NCBI GenBank assembly: GCA_020723805.1
Contig: DYID01000011.1
Location: 45,822 to 109,821 of the forward strand
Direction: 5' to 3'
Length of the DNA stretch: 64,000 nucleotides
DNA from: Anaerolinea sp.
GTDB lineage: Bacteria; Chloroflexota; Anaerolineae; Anaerolineales; Villigracilaceae
Numbering within the stretch: position 1 is the stretch's first letter; every line of letters starts with the position of its first letter. The notes under the pieces were generated by a model that made no database searches, was not told where the DNA came from, and saw only the letters and a list, made by a program, of their open reading frames with translations. Below are positions 8,536 through 17,155 of the stretch, one piece after another. Both the position numbers and the translations under genes were made by a program.

Positions 8536-9718
8536 ACAGTGGGGCATAAAGCGGGGATGGCTTCTTTGCATCGCGCTATTCCTTCTCCTGCGCCTGACCG
8601 CCTCATTTCTCGGATACACCGCCGCGTTGGGTCCCGCCCCGCAACCTTTATCCAACGAACCGATCAACGCCGTTGCCGAAACGCTGCTGCGACAGGACAA
8701 TTTCTCCCATCACTTTATCAACATCTGGAAACGCTGGGACACGGACTGGTATCTCAAGATTGCGGCTTTTGGCTATGATCCCAACGACGGGACGGCTGCT
8801 TACCTGCCCCTCTACCCCTGGCTGACCGGCCGGCTTGCATCCCTCACCGGGGACTTTTTATTCTCCGCTCTGCTGATTTCGAATCTTGCCGCGCTTGCAG
8901 TCTTCATCCTCTTTTACGAGGTCGCCCGCACCGAAGGGCTGCCGAGTGACCAGGCAGGGGCGGCGGTTATTTCCCTTGCCATCTTTCCCTCGGCTTTTTT
9001 TCTCATCGCCGCCTACACCGATTCTGTTTTTCTTGCCTTCACACTAGGCGCCTGGCTGGCTGCCCGCCGGCGGCGCTGGGTTTTGGCGGGCATCTTGGGC
9101 GGCTTTGCCACACTGACCCGCCTGCAGGGAAGTTTGCTAACCCCCGTTCTGGGTTTGTTGTGGCTGAGGGAAATTGCCGGCTTCCGATTGCTGGAACCTG
9201 TAACCTGGCGCAAGGCGTCAGCAGGCTTTCGCAATCTCTCCTGGCTGGCTTCCCTGTTTCCTGCCCTCACATTCGTTGGCTGGAATCTGTACCTGAAGGC
9301 TGCCCGCTTGGGAAATATCACCGAAACGCTCAACTCTCACTGGGGCATTCGCACTGTCCTGCCCTGGACCGGGGTTCGGCTGTTCCTCGAGCGCCTTCTC
9401 GACACTCCGCGCGTTTTTGTGGATTACATTGACCTCGGTTCTCTGGCATTCATCCTCACTTTGCTCATTTTTGGCTTGCGTCGGCTCGACCCAACCCTCT
9501 CCATATACGCCTGGCTGAATCTCGCTTTATTCTTCATGCGCGGCACGCCGCCTCATCTTTTGGACAGTTTTAGCCGCTATATGCTTGCCGTCTTTCCGGC
9601 GTTCCTCGTTATGGGCGGCATCCCAAACCGCGCCGCGCGGTTCACTCTGTGGGCAGGTTCTTTCACCCTGCAACTCTTTTTGCTGATGGGTTTCTTAGAC
9701 TGGCGATGGGTTGCCTAA
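8525..9718 (+). CDS. PIG-V/Gpi18-like mannosyltransferase family membrane protein
   Basis: 397 residues from the ATG at 8525 inside the end of the preceding gene. It is a polytopic membrane protein with about 8-10 hydrophobic helices. The first loop carries the acidic/aromatic pattern of GT-C enzymes (FINIWKRWDTDWYLKIAAFG), and FPSAFFLIAAYTDSVFLAF followed by GGFATLTRLQG matches the PIG-V family core. It would transfer mannose or another hexose from a polyprenyl-phosphate sugar outside the membrane. The acceptor is unknown. The C-terminal SRYMLAVFPAFL is also typical. Confidence 0.85.
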   Translation: MAAKQWGIKRGWLLCIALFLLLRLTASFLGYTAALGPAPQPLSNEPINAVAETLLRQDNFSHHFINIWKRWDTDWYLKIAAFGYDPNDGTAAYLPLYPWLTGRLASLTGDFLFSALLISNLAALAVFILFYEVARTEGLPSDQAGAAVISLAIFPSAFFLIAAYTDSVFLAFTLGAWLAARRRRWVLAGILGGFATLTRLQGSLLTPVLGLLWLREIAGFRLLEPVTWRKASAGFRNLSWLASLFPALTFVGWNLYLKAARLGNITETLNSHWGIRTVLPWTGVRLFLERLLDTPRVFVDYIDLGSLAFILTLLIFGLRRLDPTLSIYAWLNLALFFMRGTPPHLLDSFSRYMLAVFPAFLVMGGIPNRAARFTLWAGSFTLQLFLLMGFLDWRWVA

Positions 9719-9735
9719 TGAGCGCAGAAACACCA

Positions 9736-9786
9736 TTGACAACTTGCTTGGCTTGCATATAATTGTTATTGAAAATCAATTTCAAT
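9736..9786 (+). promoter_or_regulatory. Sigma-70 promoter with overlapping Fur/Zur-type box
   Basis: Perfect TTGACA (9736-9741) and perfect TATAAT (9758-9763) are separated by 16 nt. Just downstream, covering the expected transcription start, is ATTGAAAATCAATTTCAAT (9768-9786), a 7-5-7 inverted repeat. Its core TGAAAAT-C-AATTTCA (9770-9784) is a 7-1-7 palindrome with one mismatched pair, close to the Fur-family TGATAAT-n-ATTATCA consensus. It should repress the regulator and probably the znu genes when metal is abundant. Confidence 0.8.
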
Positions 9787-9797
9787 TAGAGAATGCC

Positions 9798-10214
9798 ATG
9801 ACTGCCATCCCTTGGCTTACCCAACTCCAGGAAAACGGCTACCGCCTGACCGAAGCGCGCCGCGCCGTAGTGGAAACTGTTCAGGGATCCACCCATGCAC
9901 TCACCCCCCTTCAGGTCTTCGACCTGGCGCGGAAAAAATATCCCGCGCTGGGGCTGGTTTCGGTTTATCGCACGCTCGAAAAATTGGAGGAACTCCACCT
10001 CATCCAGCGTGTGCATCAGCCAAGCGGATGCCAGGCGTTCATTTCCGCCGGTAGCGGTCATCAGCACCTGCTGCTCTGCCAGAACTGCGGGAAGGTGGAA
10101 TTCTTCGAGGGCGACGACCTCGAAGTGCTGACCGAAGCCATCGCCCGCCGCACCGGTTATCAGATCAAGGAGCACTGGCTTCAGTTATTTGGCTTGTGCC
10201 AAAACTGCCAATAA
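9798..10214 (+). CDS. Fur family metalloregulator, probably Zur-like
   Basis: 138 residues. The N-terminal winged helix (YRLTEARRAVVETV, then LGLVSVYRTLEKLEELHLI) is followed by the dimerisation/metal domain with GSGHQHLLLCQNCGKVEF and a C-terminal LCQNCQ. The two CxxC pairs are the structural zinc site, and HQH forms part of the regulatory site. The ATG at 9798 is chosen because it follows the palindrome and matches family length. The neighbours are a zinc/manganese ABC importer, which argues for Zur (or Mur) rather than iron. Autoregulation is predicted from the box in its promoter. Confidence 0.88.
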   Translation: MTAIPWLTQLQENGYRLTEARRAVVETVQGSTHALTPLQVFDLARKKYPALGLVSVYRTLEKLEELHLIQRVHQPSGCQAFISAGSGHQHLLLCQNCGKVEFFEGDDLEVLTEAIARRTGYQIKEHWLQLFGLCQNCQ

Positions 10215-10258
10215 ATTGCTCTTTACGTCTGCTGCGTCGGCAGTCCTTTGTACGTACT

Positions 10259-10314
10259 GTGCGCTCTCTGGCGCACTTTACCAAATAACTTTCCCCCACG
10301 CTTTGCTTGGGGGA
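10259..10314 (+). other. Two stem-loops between the Fur-type gene and znuA
   Basis: GTGCGC/GCGCAC (10259-10276, six-base loop) and TCCCCCA/TGGGGGA (10292-10314) are perfect short stems. The second is followed by A residues rather than T, so it is not a standard terminator on the plus strand. They may act in mRNA processing or be transcriptional pause sites. No second Fur-type box is seen before znuA. Confidence 0.45.
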
Positions 10315-10333
10315 TAAAAAATCGAGGTTCTAA

Positions 10334-11272
10334 ATGAAAAAGATTATCAATACCATTTTTGGACTTTCCCTTCTTTCGGTTCTTCTCCTGACCTCATGCG
10401 GCTCAGCCTCCCAAGGCAGTGACCGCCGCCCGGTCGTTCTCGCCTCCACCACCTTCCTGGCAGACATCGCCCGCAACGTCGCCGGCGACCGCCTGACGGT
10501 GGAGTCCCTGCTCCCCATCGGCGCAGACCCGCACGCCTATCAGCCCACCCCGCAGGACGCGGCAAAGGTGGCAGACAGCAAAGTGCTCATCGTCAATGGT
10601 ATGGACTACGAGCATTTCATCGAGCCTTTGCTTGAGAATGCCGGCGGCACGCGGATGATCGTCACGGCTTCGGAGGGGCTCGAAGCGCGTCACATGGAGG
10701 AACATGCCGGGGAGGCAGGAGCAGGCGAAGGTCACGTGCATGAGGCGGGCAACCCGCACATGTGGCTGGACCCGAACCTCGTCATCCACTACGTGGAGAA
10801 TATCCGCGACGGGTTGATTGCGTTCGATCCAGAGGGCGAGGCGGTCTATCGGTCCAATGCCGAGGCGTATATCACCCAACTCAAAGCGCTCGATACGTGG
10901 ATCGTCGAGCAGGTTTCGCAAATCCCTGCCGAAAGAAAATTACTCGTCACCAACCACAAATCACTGGGGTACTTTGCCGAGCGATATGGCTTTACAATTG
11001 CCGGCACGGTCATCGAGAGTTTCAGTTCGGGCGCTTCACCCTCCGCCGGGCAGATGGCAGACCTGATTGCGCAAATCAAAGCCAGCGGCGCGCCTGCCAT
11101 CTTTTTGGATGCGTCGGATAACGAGGCGCTTGCCCGCCAGATTGCCGCCGAGACCGGCGTAAGAGTGGTCACCGATTTGCATCTGGAGTCATTGACCGAC
11201 GGCGCGCCCGCCGCGACCTACATTGACATGATGAAGCATAATGTGACGCTGATTGTAAATGCGTTGAAATGA
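10334..11272 (+). CDS. znuA: Zinc/manganese ABC transporter substrate-binding lipoprotein
   Basis: 312 residues with a lipoprotein signal peptide ending in LLTSC. It belongs to the cluster A-I metal-binding family (ZnuA/TroA/PsaA): VVLASTTFLADIARNV start, the first His in GADPHAYQPTP, the second in GNPHMWLDPN, and the C-terminal Asp in VTDLHLE. A small His/Glu-rich loop (HMEEH...HVHE) precedes the second ligand, as in many zinc-specific members. The Fur-type regulator upstream supports zinc. Manganese cannot be excluded from sequence alone. It is the first of three transporter genes. Confidence 0.9.
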   Translation: MKKIINTIFGLSLLSVLLLTSCGSASQGSDRRPVVLASTTFLADIARNVAGDRLTVESLLPIGADPHAYQPTPQDAAKVADSKVLIVNGMDYEHFIEPLLENAGGTRMIVTASEGLEARHMEEHAGEAGAGEGHVHEAGNPHMWLDPNLVIHYVENIRDGLIAFDPEGEAVYRSNAEAYITQLKALDTWIVEQVSQIPAERKLLVTNHKSLGYFAERYGFTIAGTVIESFSSGASPSAGQMADLIAQIKASGAPAIFLDASDNEALARQIAAETGVRVVTDLHLESLTDGAPAATYIDMMKHNVTLIVNALK

Positions 11273-11312
11273 CCTCACCCTTTCCCGCCCTGCGGGTTGG
11301 GGATGGGTGAGG
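11273..11312 (+). repeat. CCTCACCC/GGGTGAGG hairpin repeat
   Basis: CCTCACCC (11273-11280) pairs with GGGTGAGG (11305-11312) around an inner CCCGC/GCGGG stem. The same CCCTCACCC/GGGTGAGGG ends recur at 14604-14640, and a related GGGAGAGG form occurs at 18091-18115. It lies between znuA and znuC and could lower downstream expression. Confidence 0.6.
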
Positions 11313-11322
11313 TGAGGTAAAT

Positions 11323-12132
11323 ATGTATCCTCACACCCACCACCAGCCTGACCAACCCATTTTAGACGTGAGCCATCTCACCGTCCGCTACAACGGACGC
11401 GCCGCGCTGGAGGATGTCACCTTTCACCTGCATGTGGGAGAACGTGTGGCGATTGTAGGACCGAACGGCGCGGGAAAAAGCACTCTCATCAAAGCAGTGG
11501 CAGGCGTGCTGCCGCCGACTTCCGGCGAGGTGAAGGTTTTCGGCTCGATGCCGGGCAGACATGTGTGCATCGGCTACATCCCGCAACGCTCGCAGGTGGA
11601 TTGGAACTTCCCGGTCACCGTTGCGGATGTGGTCATGATGGGACGGTTCGCCAAACTGGGTCCGCTCAACTGGCCCCGCAAAAGGGACTGGGATGCCGTG
11701 CGCCGTGCGCTCGAAACGGTGGACCTGGCTGACCTTGCCTCGCGTCAGATCGGTCAACTCTCCGGCGGACAGCAGCAGCGCATGTTCATCGCCCGCGCCC
11801 TCGCGCAGGAAGCCGAACTGATGCTGATGGATGAGCCATTGACCGGTCTCGATACCCCTTCGCAGGAGGGCATCCTCTCCCTCCTCGACCGGCTGAAGAG
11901 GGAAAACGTCACCGTGATGGTCGCCACGCACGACCTCGACCAAGCAGCGACTCACTTCGACCGCATCATGCTGCTCAACCATCGGCTGGTGGCGTTCGGT
12001 CCGCCCGCCGATGTTCTGCACACCGATAATCTCCTGAAAGCCTACGGCGGCCGGCTCAAACCCGTTGACGGGCAGACCGTTCTGAGTGTGGACAGCTGCT
12101 GCGACGAAGGAGAACATGACCATGTTCATTGA
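11323..12132 (+). CDS. znuC: Zinc/manganese ABC transporter ATP-binding protein
   Basis: 269 residues. Walker A GPNGAGKST, Q-loop YIPQRS, the family-typical VDWNFPVTVADVV, signature LSGGQQQR, Walker B LMLMDEP, and switch His in VATHD. The C-terminus is Cys/His-rich (SCCDEGEHDHVH), and the N-terminus is also His-rich (YPHTHHQ), which may bind metal. It overlaps the permease gene by 11 bp, so translation is probably coupled. Confidence 0.92.
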   Translation: MYPHTHHQPDQPILDVSHLTVRYNGRAALEDVTFHLHVGERVAIVGPNGAGKSTLIKAVAGVLPPTSGEVKVFGSMPGRHVCIGYIPQRSQVDWNFPVTVADVVMMGRFAKLGPLNWPRKRDWDAVRRALETVDLADLASRQIGQLSGGQQQRMFIARALAQEAELMLMDEPLTGLDTPSQEGILSLLDRLKRENVTVMVATHDLDQAATHFDRIMLLNHRLVAFGPPADVLHTDNLLKAYGGRLKPVDGQTVLSVDSCCDEGEHDHVH

Positions 12133-12958
12133 CCTTCTCCTCCACCCTCTCTCCTACGAATTCATGGCGCGCGGCATGATTGCCGCCGTGCTGGTCGGCA
12201 TCGTCTGTGCGGTGATTGGCACCTACGTCGTTTTGCGCGGCATGGCGTTCTTCGGCGACGCGCTCGCCCACACCATCCTGCCGGGCATTGCCCTCGGTTA
12301 TCTCATCAGCGGCGGCGCAAGGGACACGTTGTTCTGGTGGGCGCTGGGGACCGCCGTCCTCGCCGCGCTGGGCATTGGCGCCATCAGCCGCAACGCCGAA
12401 ATCAAGGAGGACACTTCCATCGGCGTCATCTTCGCGGGGATGTTTGCCCTCGGCATTGCGCTGATTTCCACCGTCAAGAGTTACGCCGTGGACCTGACCC
12501 ACTTCCTCTTTGGCGACGTGCTCAGCGTTTCATCCCACAGTCTGTGGCTGATTCTCATCTTCGGCGGATTTGTCCTCCTGATGGTTTTCGCCTTCTACAA
12601 GGAATTCATGACCCTGTCCTTCGACCCGGTCCTTGCCGCCACCCTGCGCCTGCCGGTAGGACTGCTCAACAACATCCTGCTGGCGCTCATTGCCGTGACG
12701 GTCGCCGTTTCACTTCAAACCGTCGGTGTGGCGTTGATGGTTGCCATGCTCGTCACCCCCGCCGCGACCGCCTACCTGCTCACGAATCGCCTGTCCACGA
12801 TGATGCTGCTCGCCGCGCTCTTCGCCTCGCTTGCGGGTGTGATTGGTTTGTATTTGTCGTTTTATTTGAGTATTGCTTCTGGCGCGGCGATTGTGTTGAC
12901 AGCGACGGTATTCTTCATGCTCGCGTTCGGGTGGAAGAAGATAAGCGGCAGGTCGTAA
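12122..12958 (+). CDS. znuB: Zinc/manganese ABC transporter permease (ABC-3 family)
   Basis: 278 residues with about 8 TM helices, including the family motifs YVVLRGMAFFGDALAHTILPG and TVGVALMVAMLVTPAATAYLL. The start is placed at ATG 12122 because AAGGAG (12107-12112) lies 9 nt before it. ATG 12116, two codons upstream, is only 3 nt from that site but cannot be ruled out. It completes the znuA-znuC-znuB set. Confidence 0.9.
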   Translation: MFIDLLLHPLSYEFMARGMIAAVLVGIVCAVIGTYVVLRGMAFFGDALAHTILPGIALGYLISGGARDTLFWWALGTAVLAALGIGAISRNAEIKEDTSIGVIFAGMFALGIALISTVKSYAVDLTHFLFGDVLSVSSHSLWLILIFGGFVLLMVFAFYKEFMTLSFDPVLAATLRLPVGLLNNILLALIAVTVAVSLQTVGVALMVAMLVTPAATAYLLTNRLSTMMLLAALFASLAGVIGLYLSFYLSIASGAAIVLTATVFFMLAFGWKKISGRS

Positions 12959-13073
12959 CTTTTTAGAAAATCTTGCGCGTACTTGGCGGGCGGTGCCAGG
13001 GGAGAACGTCCACTACAGGCGTGCCTGGAACCTTGTAAGGAACTTTTGCGTCAAAACTGGGAACTTATTCGGT

Positions 13074-13079
13074 TAGAAT
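13074..13079 (+). promoter_or_regulatory. -10 hexamer of a predicted leaderless mRNA
   Basis: TAGAAT starts exactly 12 nt before the ATG of the first M1-type peptidase, with no Shine-Dalgarno between. The transcript would begin at the start codon. Confidence 0.5.
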
Positions 13080-13085
13080 CCTTCC

Positions 13086-14594
13086 ATGCACAAGACCCTC
13101 GCAACACTCGCCCTTCTTTCCTCTTTCCTCTTTCTTTTTGCCTCTTGTTCCTCCCCCGACCCCGAAGCGATTCCCACAACCGAGACGCCTATCCTCCCCA
13201 CCGCAACGACTACTCCCACAGAGACCCTTCTCCCCACCGAACCCCCAACCGCCACGTCCTTCCCCCAGCCTGCCATCGAACGCCCCCAATATTCCATAGA
13301 CCTGCAACTCAACTACTCCACCAAAGCCGCGACGGTGGACCAGACCATCATCTACCCCAACTGGACGGGTGAAACCCTGACCGAACTTGTCCTCGCCGTC
13401 CAGCCCAACCTGTGGAGCGGCGGCTTCAGCCTCAATTCGCTCGCGGTGGATGGAACACCAATTACCAATTACCAATTACCCAACCTCAACCAACGCCTCG
13501 AAATCCCCCTCCCTCAACCCCTCCAACCCGGCGGGATAGTCACCCTCACGATGACCTACGGACTCATCCTCCCGCCGATGCCAGCCTACAGCAACCCGAA
13601 CGAAGTCCGCCCGCAAATTTACGGCTACTCCGAGCGGCAACTCAACCTCGTGGACTGGTATCCCTTCATCGTGCCGTATCAGCCCGGCGAAGGCTGGATT
13701 TTGCATAACCCCTGGTTCTACGGCGAGCATCTCGTCTACGACACGGCGAACTTCGACGTGACGGTTACCTTCACCGACGGGTCGAGTCCGCAGGTGGCGT
13801 CGTCGGGGGCAGAAGTGGCTTCGGGGTCAGCCGGCAGCCGTCGGTTTAAGTTGGAAGCGGGGCGCACGTTTGCCCTGTCCATCAGCACATTGTACAAAGT
13901 CGCCCAGCGCCAGGTCGGCGATGTGACCGTCTATGCCTACTACTTCGCCTTCTACGACGCGCCCGGCGAAGCCATGCTCCAGACCACCGTCGAGGCGCTG
14001 CAAGTCTTCGAGGAAAAGTTCGGACCCTACCGCCACAAGACCATGACCGCCGTGCAGGGCGACTTCAACGACGGCATGGAATATTCGGCGTTCTACTTCA
14101 TCAGCCGCGATTACTTCAATCTGTACGACAACACGCCCAAGAATTACCTCGTCATCATCGCCGCGCACGAGACCGCGCATCAGTGGTGGTTCGACGCCGT
14201 CGCCGACGACCAGGCGCTCGAACCCTGGCTCGACGAAACCCTCTGCACCTACAGCGAGCGCATCTACTACGAAACGGTGCATCCCGACCTCGTGGATTGG
14301 TGGTGGGGCTACCGCTATTTCGAATTTCAAAAGGCGGGCTTTGTGGATACGCCCATCTACGAAGGCGGCGGTCAGCGCCCGTATTGGGACAAGACCTACC
14401 TGACCGGCGCGCGCTTCATGGAGGACTTGCGTCAGCGCGTGGGTGACGAAATCTTCTTTGCGTTCCTGAAGGATTACTACACCCAGTTCGCCGGCAAACG
14501 CGCCACCAGCGCCGATTTCTTCCGCGTCTTCCGCGAACACTCCGCCGCCGACATCTCTGATTTGATGGCGAAATATTTTCAGAAGACCTACTAA
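13086..14594 (+). CDS. M1-family metallopeptidase lipoprotein, copy 1
   Basis: 502 residues. A lipoprotein signal (LFLFASC) is followed by a PT-rich spacer to about residue 55. The catalytic part has NDGMEYSAFYF, which replaces the GAMEN exopeptidase motif, and HETAHQWW with H361, E362, H365 and the third zinc ligand E384 in WLDE, the exact HExxH-x18-E spacing of gluzincin M1 enzymes. An outer-surface aminopeptidase-like role is expected. The coding sequence contains a stretch (13462-13486) made of the ATTACCA unit found in intergenic repeats, encoding PITNYQLPN. The next gene is a paralog in the same orientation. Confidence 0.88.
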   Translation: MHKTLATLALLSSFLFLFASCSSPDPEAIPTTETPILPTATTTPTETLLPTEPPTATSFPQPAIERPQYSIDLQLNYSTKAATVDQTIIYPNWTGETLTELVLAVQPNLWSGGFSLNSLAVDGTPITNYQLPNLNQRLEIPLPQPLQPGGIVTLTMTYGLILPPMPAYSNPNEVRPQIYGYSERQLNLVDWYPFIVPYQPGEGWILHNPWFYGEHLVYDTANFDVTVTFTDGSSPQVASSGAEVASGSAGSRRFKLEAGRTFALSISTLYKVAQRQVGDVTVYAYYFAFYDAPGEAMLQTTVEALQVFEEKFGPYRHKTMTAVQGDFNDGMEYSAFYFISRDYFNLYDNTPKNYLVIIAAHETAHQWWFDAVADDQALEPWLDETLCTYSERIYYETVHPDLVDWWWGYRYFEFQKAGFVDTPIYEGGGQRPYWDKTYLTGARFMEDLRQRVGDEIFFAFLKDYYTQFAGKRATSADFFRVFREHSAADISDLMAKYFQKTY

Positions 14595-14603
14595 TTCTCT
14601 ACG

Positions 14604-14640
14604 CACCCTCACCCCCAGCCCCTCTCCCGAAGGGTGAGGG
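14604..14640 (+). repeat. CCCTCACCC/GGGTGAGGG hairpin repeat
   Basis: A 9-bp perfect stem flanks a C-rich loop between the two peptidase paralogs. It is followed by AAACTATTTTT, so it could act as a weak terminator or attenuator. Confidence 0.6.
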
Positions 14641-14651
14641 AAACTATTTTT

Positions 14652-16205
14652 ATGCGACTTCCTCTTCGACGCGCCTTTTTCGCCCTTTTGCTTTTTCTCA
14701 CCTCCTGCACCTTATCCACCCCCGCGCAGACGGTTCGTCCCACGCCGATACTGGTCACCTCGAACCCCAACGCCTCTCCCACGCCGACGCCCTTCCAGCC
14801 CGCCGACGCGAACTACATCCCCATCGAAGCGCCGACCCTCGTCTCGACCTTCACCCCCCTCCCGCCGACCAACACTCCGCCGCCCACCCTCGAATTCACC
14901 GCCACCCCTCTCCCGCCGCCAACGGCTTCCCCGCAATCCGCACGGACACAATACACCCTCTACGCCCTGCTCGATTACTACGGACATCAACTCGCCGTGG
15001 ACGAGACCGTCGCCTACACCAATCAAACCGGTGTGACGTTGAACGAAATCGTCATGGCAGTCGAGCCGATGCACCGCGGCGGCTTCACGCTGGAACACAT
15101 CCTGCTCGACGGGAACAGCCTCAACTACGACATCAGCGATCATCGTCTCACGGTCTATTTGCCGCAGCCTCTTCAACCCAACGCACAAATCACGCTGGCG
15201 ATGCGCTTTCGCATTGCGCTCCCCGCCAAGGTCAAGGACGACCCCTACGGCTACGACGTGGACCAGGTCAACTTGACGGACTGGTATCCATTCGTTGTGC
15301 CGTATCGCGGCGGCTGGGTATTGCATGACGACTACGCCCTCGGCGAGCATCTCGTCTATGACGCGGCGGATTTCGAGGTGAACGTCAAGGTTACGGAGGG
15401 GAACATCGTCTTCGCCGCGAGCGGAGTGGAGGAACCGAACGGCGAATGGAGGCGCTACCGCCTCTCCGGCGCGCGGACGTTTGCGCTGTCAGCCAGCGAC
15501 CAGTTCCGGGTGATGGATGCAGCTGCCGGCGGGGCGCAGATCCGCTCGTATTATTATCCAGGCTATGAAACGCAGGCTCTCGCCATCCTGAACGCGGCGG
15601 TCCGCGCCGTGGATCTGTATTCCGCCAAGTTCGCGCCGTATCCGTATGGGAGTCTGAGCATCGTGCAGGCGGATTTGAACGACGGGCAGGAATACGACGG
15701 GCTGGTATTTTTGGCGACCAAGTTCTACAACGAGTACAACGGTTCGGCGCGCAGTAATCTCGTGACCATCGGTGTGCATGAGATTGCACATCAATGGTGG
15801 TTTGGGTTGGTGGGGAGCGACCAGGCGCTGGAACCGTGGCTCGACGAGGCGCTGTGCGTGTACAGCGAGGCGATTTTCTACAAGTTCATCTACCCCAACT
15901 CGCTCGATTGGTGGTGGCAGTTCCGCGTCAATTACTTCGGTCCGTCGGGGTATGTGGATACGAGTGTGTACGAAGCGCCGACGTTCCGTGCCTATGTCAA
16001 CGCGGTGTATCTCAACGGCGCGAACTTTCTGGAAGCCCTGAATTACCGCATGGGCGACGACGCCTTCTTTGCCTTTTTGCAGGATTACGCCTCGCGCTAT
16101 GGGCGCGGTCACGCCACGAGTTACGATTTCTTCGCGGTAGCGCGGCAGAACACCACCGCCGATCTTTCGGATTTGATTGCGGCGTATTTCAGGGGAGGGT
16201 ATTGA
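14652..16205 (+). CDS. M1-family metallopeptidase lipoprotein, copy 2
   Basis: 517 residues from ATG 14652; an upstream ATG at 14634 lies inside the hairpin repeat. Lipobox LTSC, then about 80 residues of Pro/Thr-rich linker. The catalytic motif HEIAHQWWF gives H376, E377, H380 and E399 (WLDE), with NDGQEYDGLVF in the GAMEN position. It is clearly homologous to the preceding gene across the whole length (shared LVYDAADFEV/LVYDTANFDV, WGAW-free C-terminal AYF). Both are probably lipid-anchored proteases facing outward and may be co-transcribed. Confidence 0.88.
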   Translation: MRLPLRRAFFALLLFLTSCTLSTPAQTVRPTPILVTSNPNASPTPTPFQPADANYIPIEAPTLVSTFTPLPPTNTPPPTLEFTATPLPPPTASPQSARTQYTLYALLDYYGHQLAVDETVAYTNQTGVTLNEIVMAVEPMHRGGFTLEHILLDGNSLNYDISDHRLTVYLPQPLQPNAQITLAMRFRIALPAKVKDDPYGYDVDQVNLTDWYPFVVPYRGGWVLHDDYALGEHLVYDAADFEVNVKVTEGNIVFAASGVEEPNGEWRRYRLSGARTFALSASDQFRVMDAAAGGAQIRSYYYPGYETQALAILNAAVRAVDLYSAKFAPYPYGSLSIVQADLNDGQEYDGLVFLATKFYNEYNGSARSNLVTIGVHEIAHQWWFGLVGSDQALEPWLDEALCVYSEAIFYKFIYPNSLDWWWQFRVNYFGPSGYVDTSVYEAPTFRAYVNAVYLNGANFLEALNYRMGDDAFFAFLQDYASRYGRGHATSYDFFAVARQNTTADLSDLIAAYFRGGY

Positions 16206-16425
16206 CTATCACATTACCCGACATGCTAAGGGAGTGCTTTGAAATTCATTGTGTAACCACAGATGAACACAGAGAAATGGAAGTAAAAACGAGTTCGGCG
16301 CATTTTTCATTAAAATTTGTTTTTATCCGCGTTTATCTGTGATGAATCTCCATTTACAAAACGCTCTAGGGGGGCTTGCGCAGACAACCCAAGCGTGTAC
16401 TACATGTTGGGCGGCAAGGCTGCAC

Positions 16426-16890
16426 TCATGTCTGCTCCCCGGTTTTCTTATGTTTCCACGGCGCAAAAAGGACAGAAAACACGAAAGAACAAACTATTCC
16501 AAATAACATCCACATGCCGCTGCTGGAAAAAAGCATTTCGGTTGTAGTCATGGAATCATGCCAACCCCAAATGCTCAACCAAATGCCAATTCCTCCGAGA
16601 AGCCAGGTTGTCGCCCAGCCGAAAAGCCAGCGAAAAGAAATGTCCCAAAGGCGGCGCATGACTGCTCCACCCATTAAACCGCCTGATAACCCCGCCAAGG
16701 CACCAGCGAGGGGCAATACAAGGATTTCCAGCACAGTAGAGATTATTTCTGTATTCGCACCGGCAACAGCCATCACCACCGCCGCCATAAGAAAAAGCGA
16801 GAAAACAAAAGCCAGCAAAATCGTTGCGACTATAGATGTTATACTGCTTCCTAATCCAATAAGAGCAAAAAAGGTAAATTGACGCCACAT
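16426..16890 (-). CDS. Small polytopic membrane protein, function unknown
   Basis: 154 residues from ATG 16890, preceded by AAGGTG 9 nt upstream; the frame remains open further upstream but lacks a ribosome site. Four hydrophobic segments are visible: FFALIGLGSSITSIVATILL, FLMAAVVMAVAGA, LVLPLAGALAGLSGGLMGG and MLFGIVCSFVFSVLFAP. The glycine-rich third segment is notable. No family is recognised. Codon use is poorer in GC than its neighbours, which may mean recent acquisition. Confidence 0.6.
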   Translation of the reverse strand: MWRQFTFFALIGLGSSITSIVATILLAFVFSLFLMAAVVMAVAGANTEIISTVLEILVLPLAGALAGLSGGLMGGAVMRRLWDISFRWLFGWATTWLLGGIGIWLSIWGWHDSMTTTEMLFSSSGMWMLFGIVCSFVFSVLFAPWKHKKTGEQT

Positions 16891-17155
16891 ACTTTTATAC
16901 ACCTTTAACCGTATATATGAGATTAGCAGGATACAGCGAACAGCATTGGCAAAAAAAATCGCAACCGCCGTCAACATAAAAGAACGGTCAGACGTCCAGC
17001 GGCGCGAGACCTCACCGCCTTCGGTGCACATGCGAAGCAGACAAGTTCATTTTGCTCCGATTTCGATGATTTGGCAAGAGAAAAAATCCCTCTTTCAAAA
17101 CAATGCCGGAAATTTCTCTGGTACAATCCCGCCTCGCTTTGGAGGCAGTCCATCA

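Noticed and set aside
10292..10320. Hairpin before znuA as a rho-independent terminator
   Set aside because: The stem is followed by ATAAAAAATC, an A-run, not a T-run on the plus strand, so termination is not supported.
16250..16343. CACAGATGAACACAGA ... TTATCTGTGATGAA inverted pair as a mobile element
   Set aside because: Only CACAGAT/ATCTGTG pairs clearly, and no flanking duplication or gene is visible; too weak to call.
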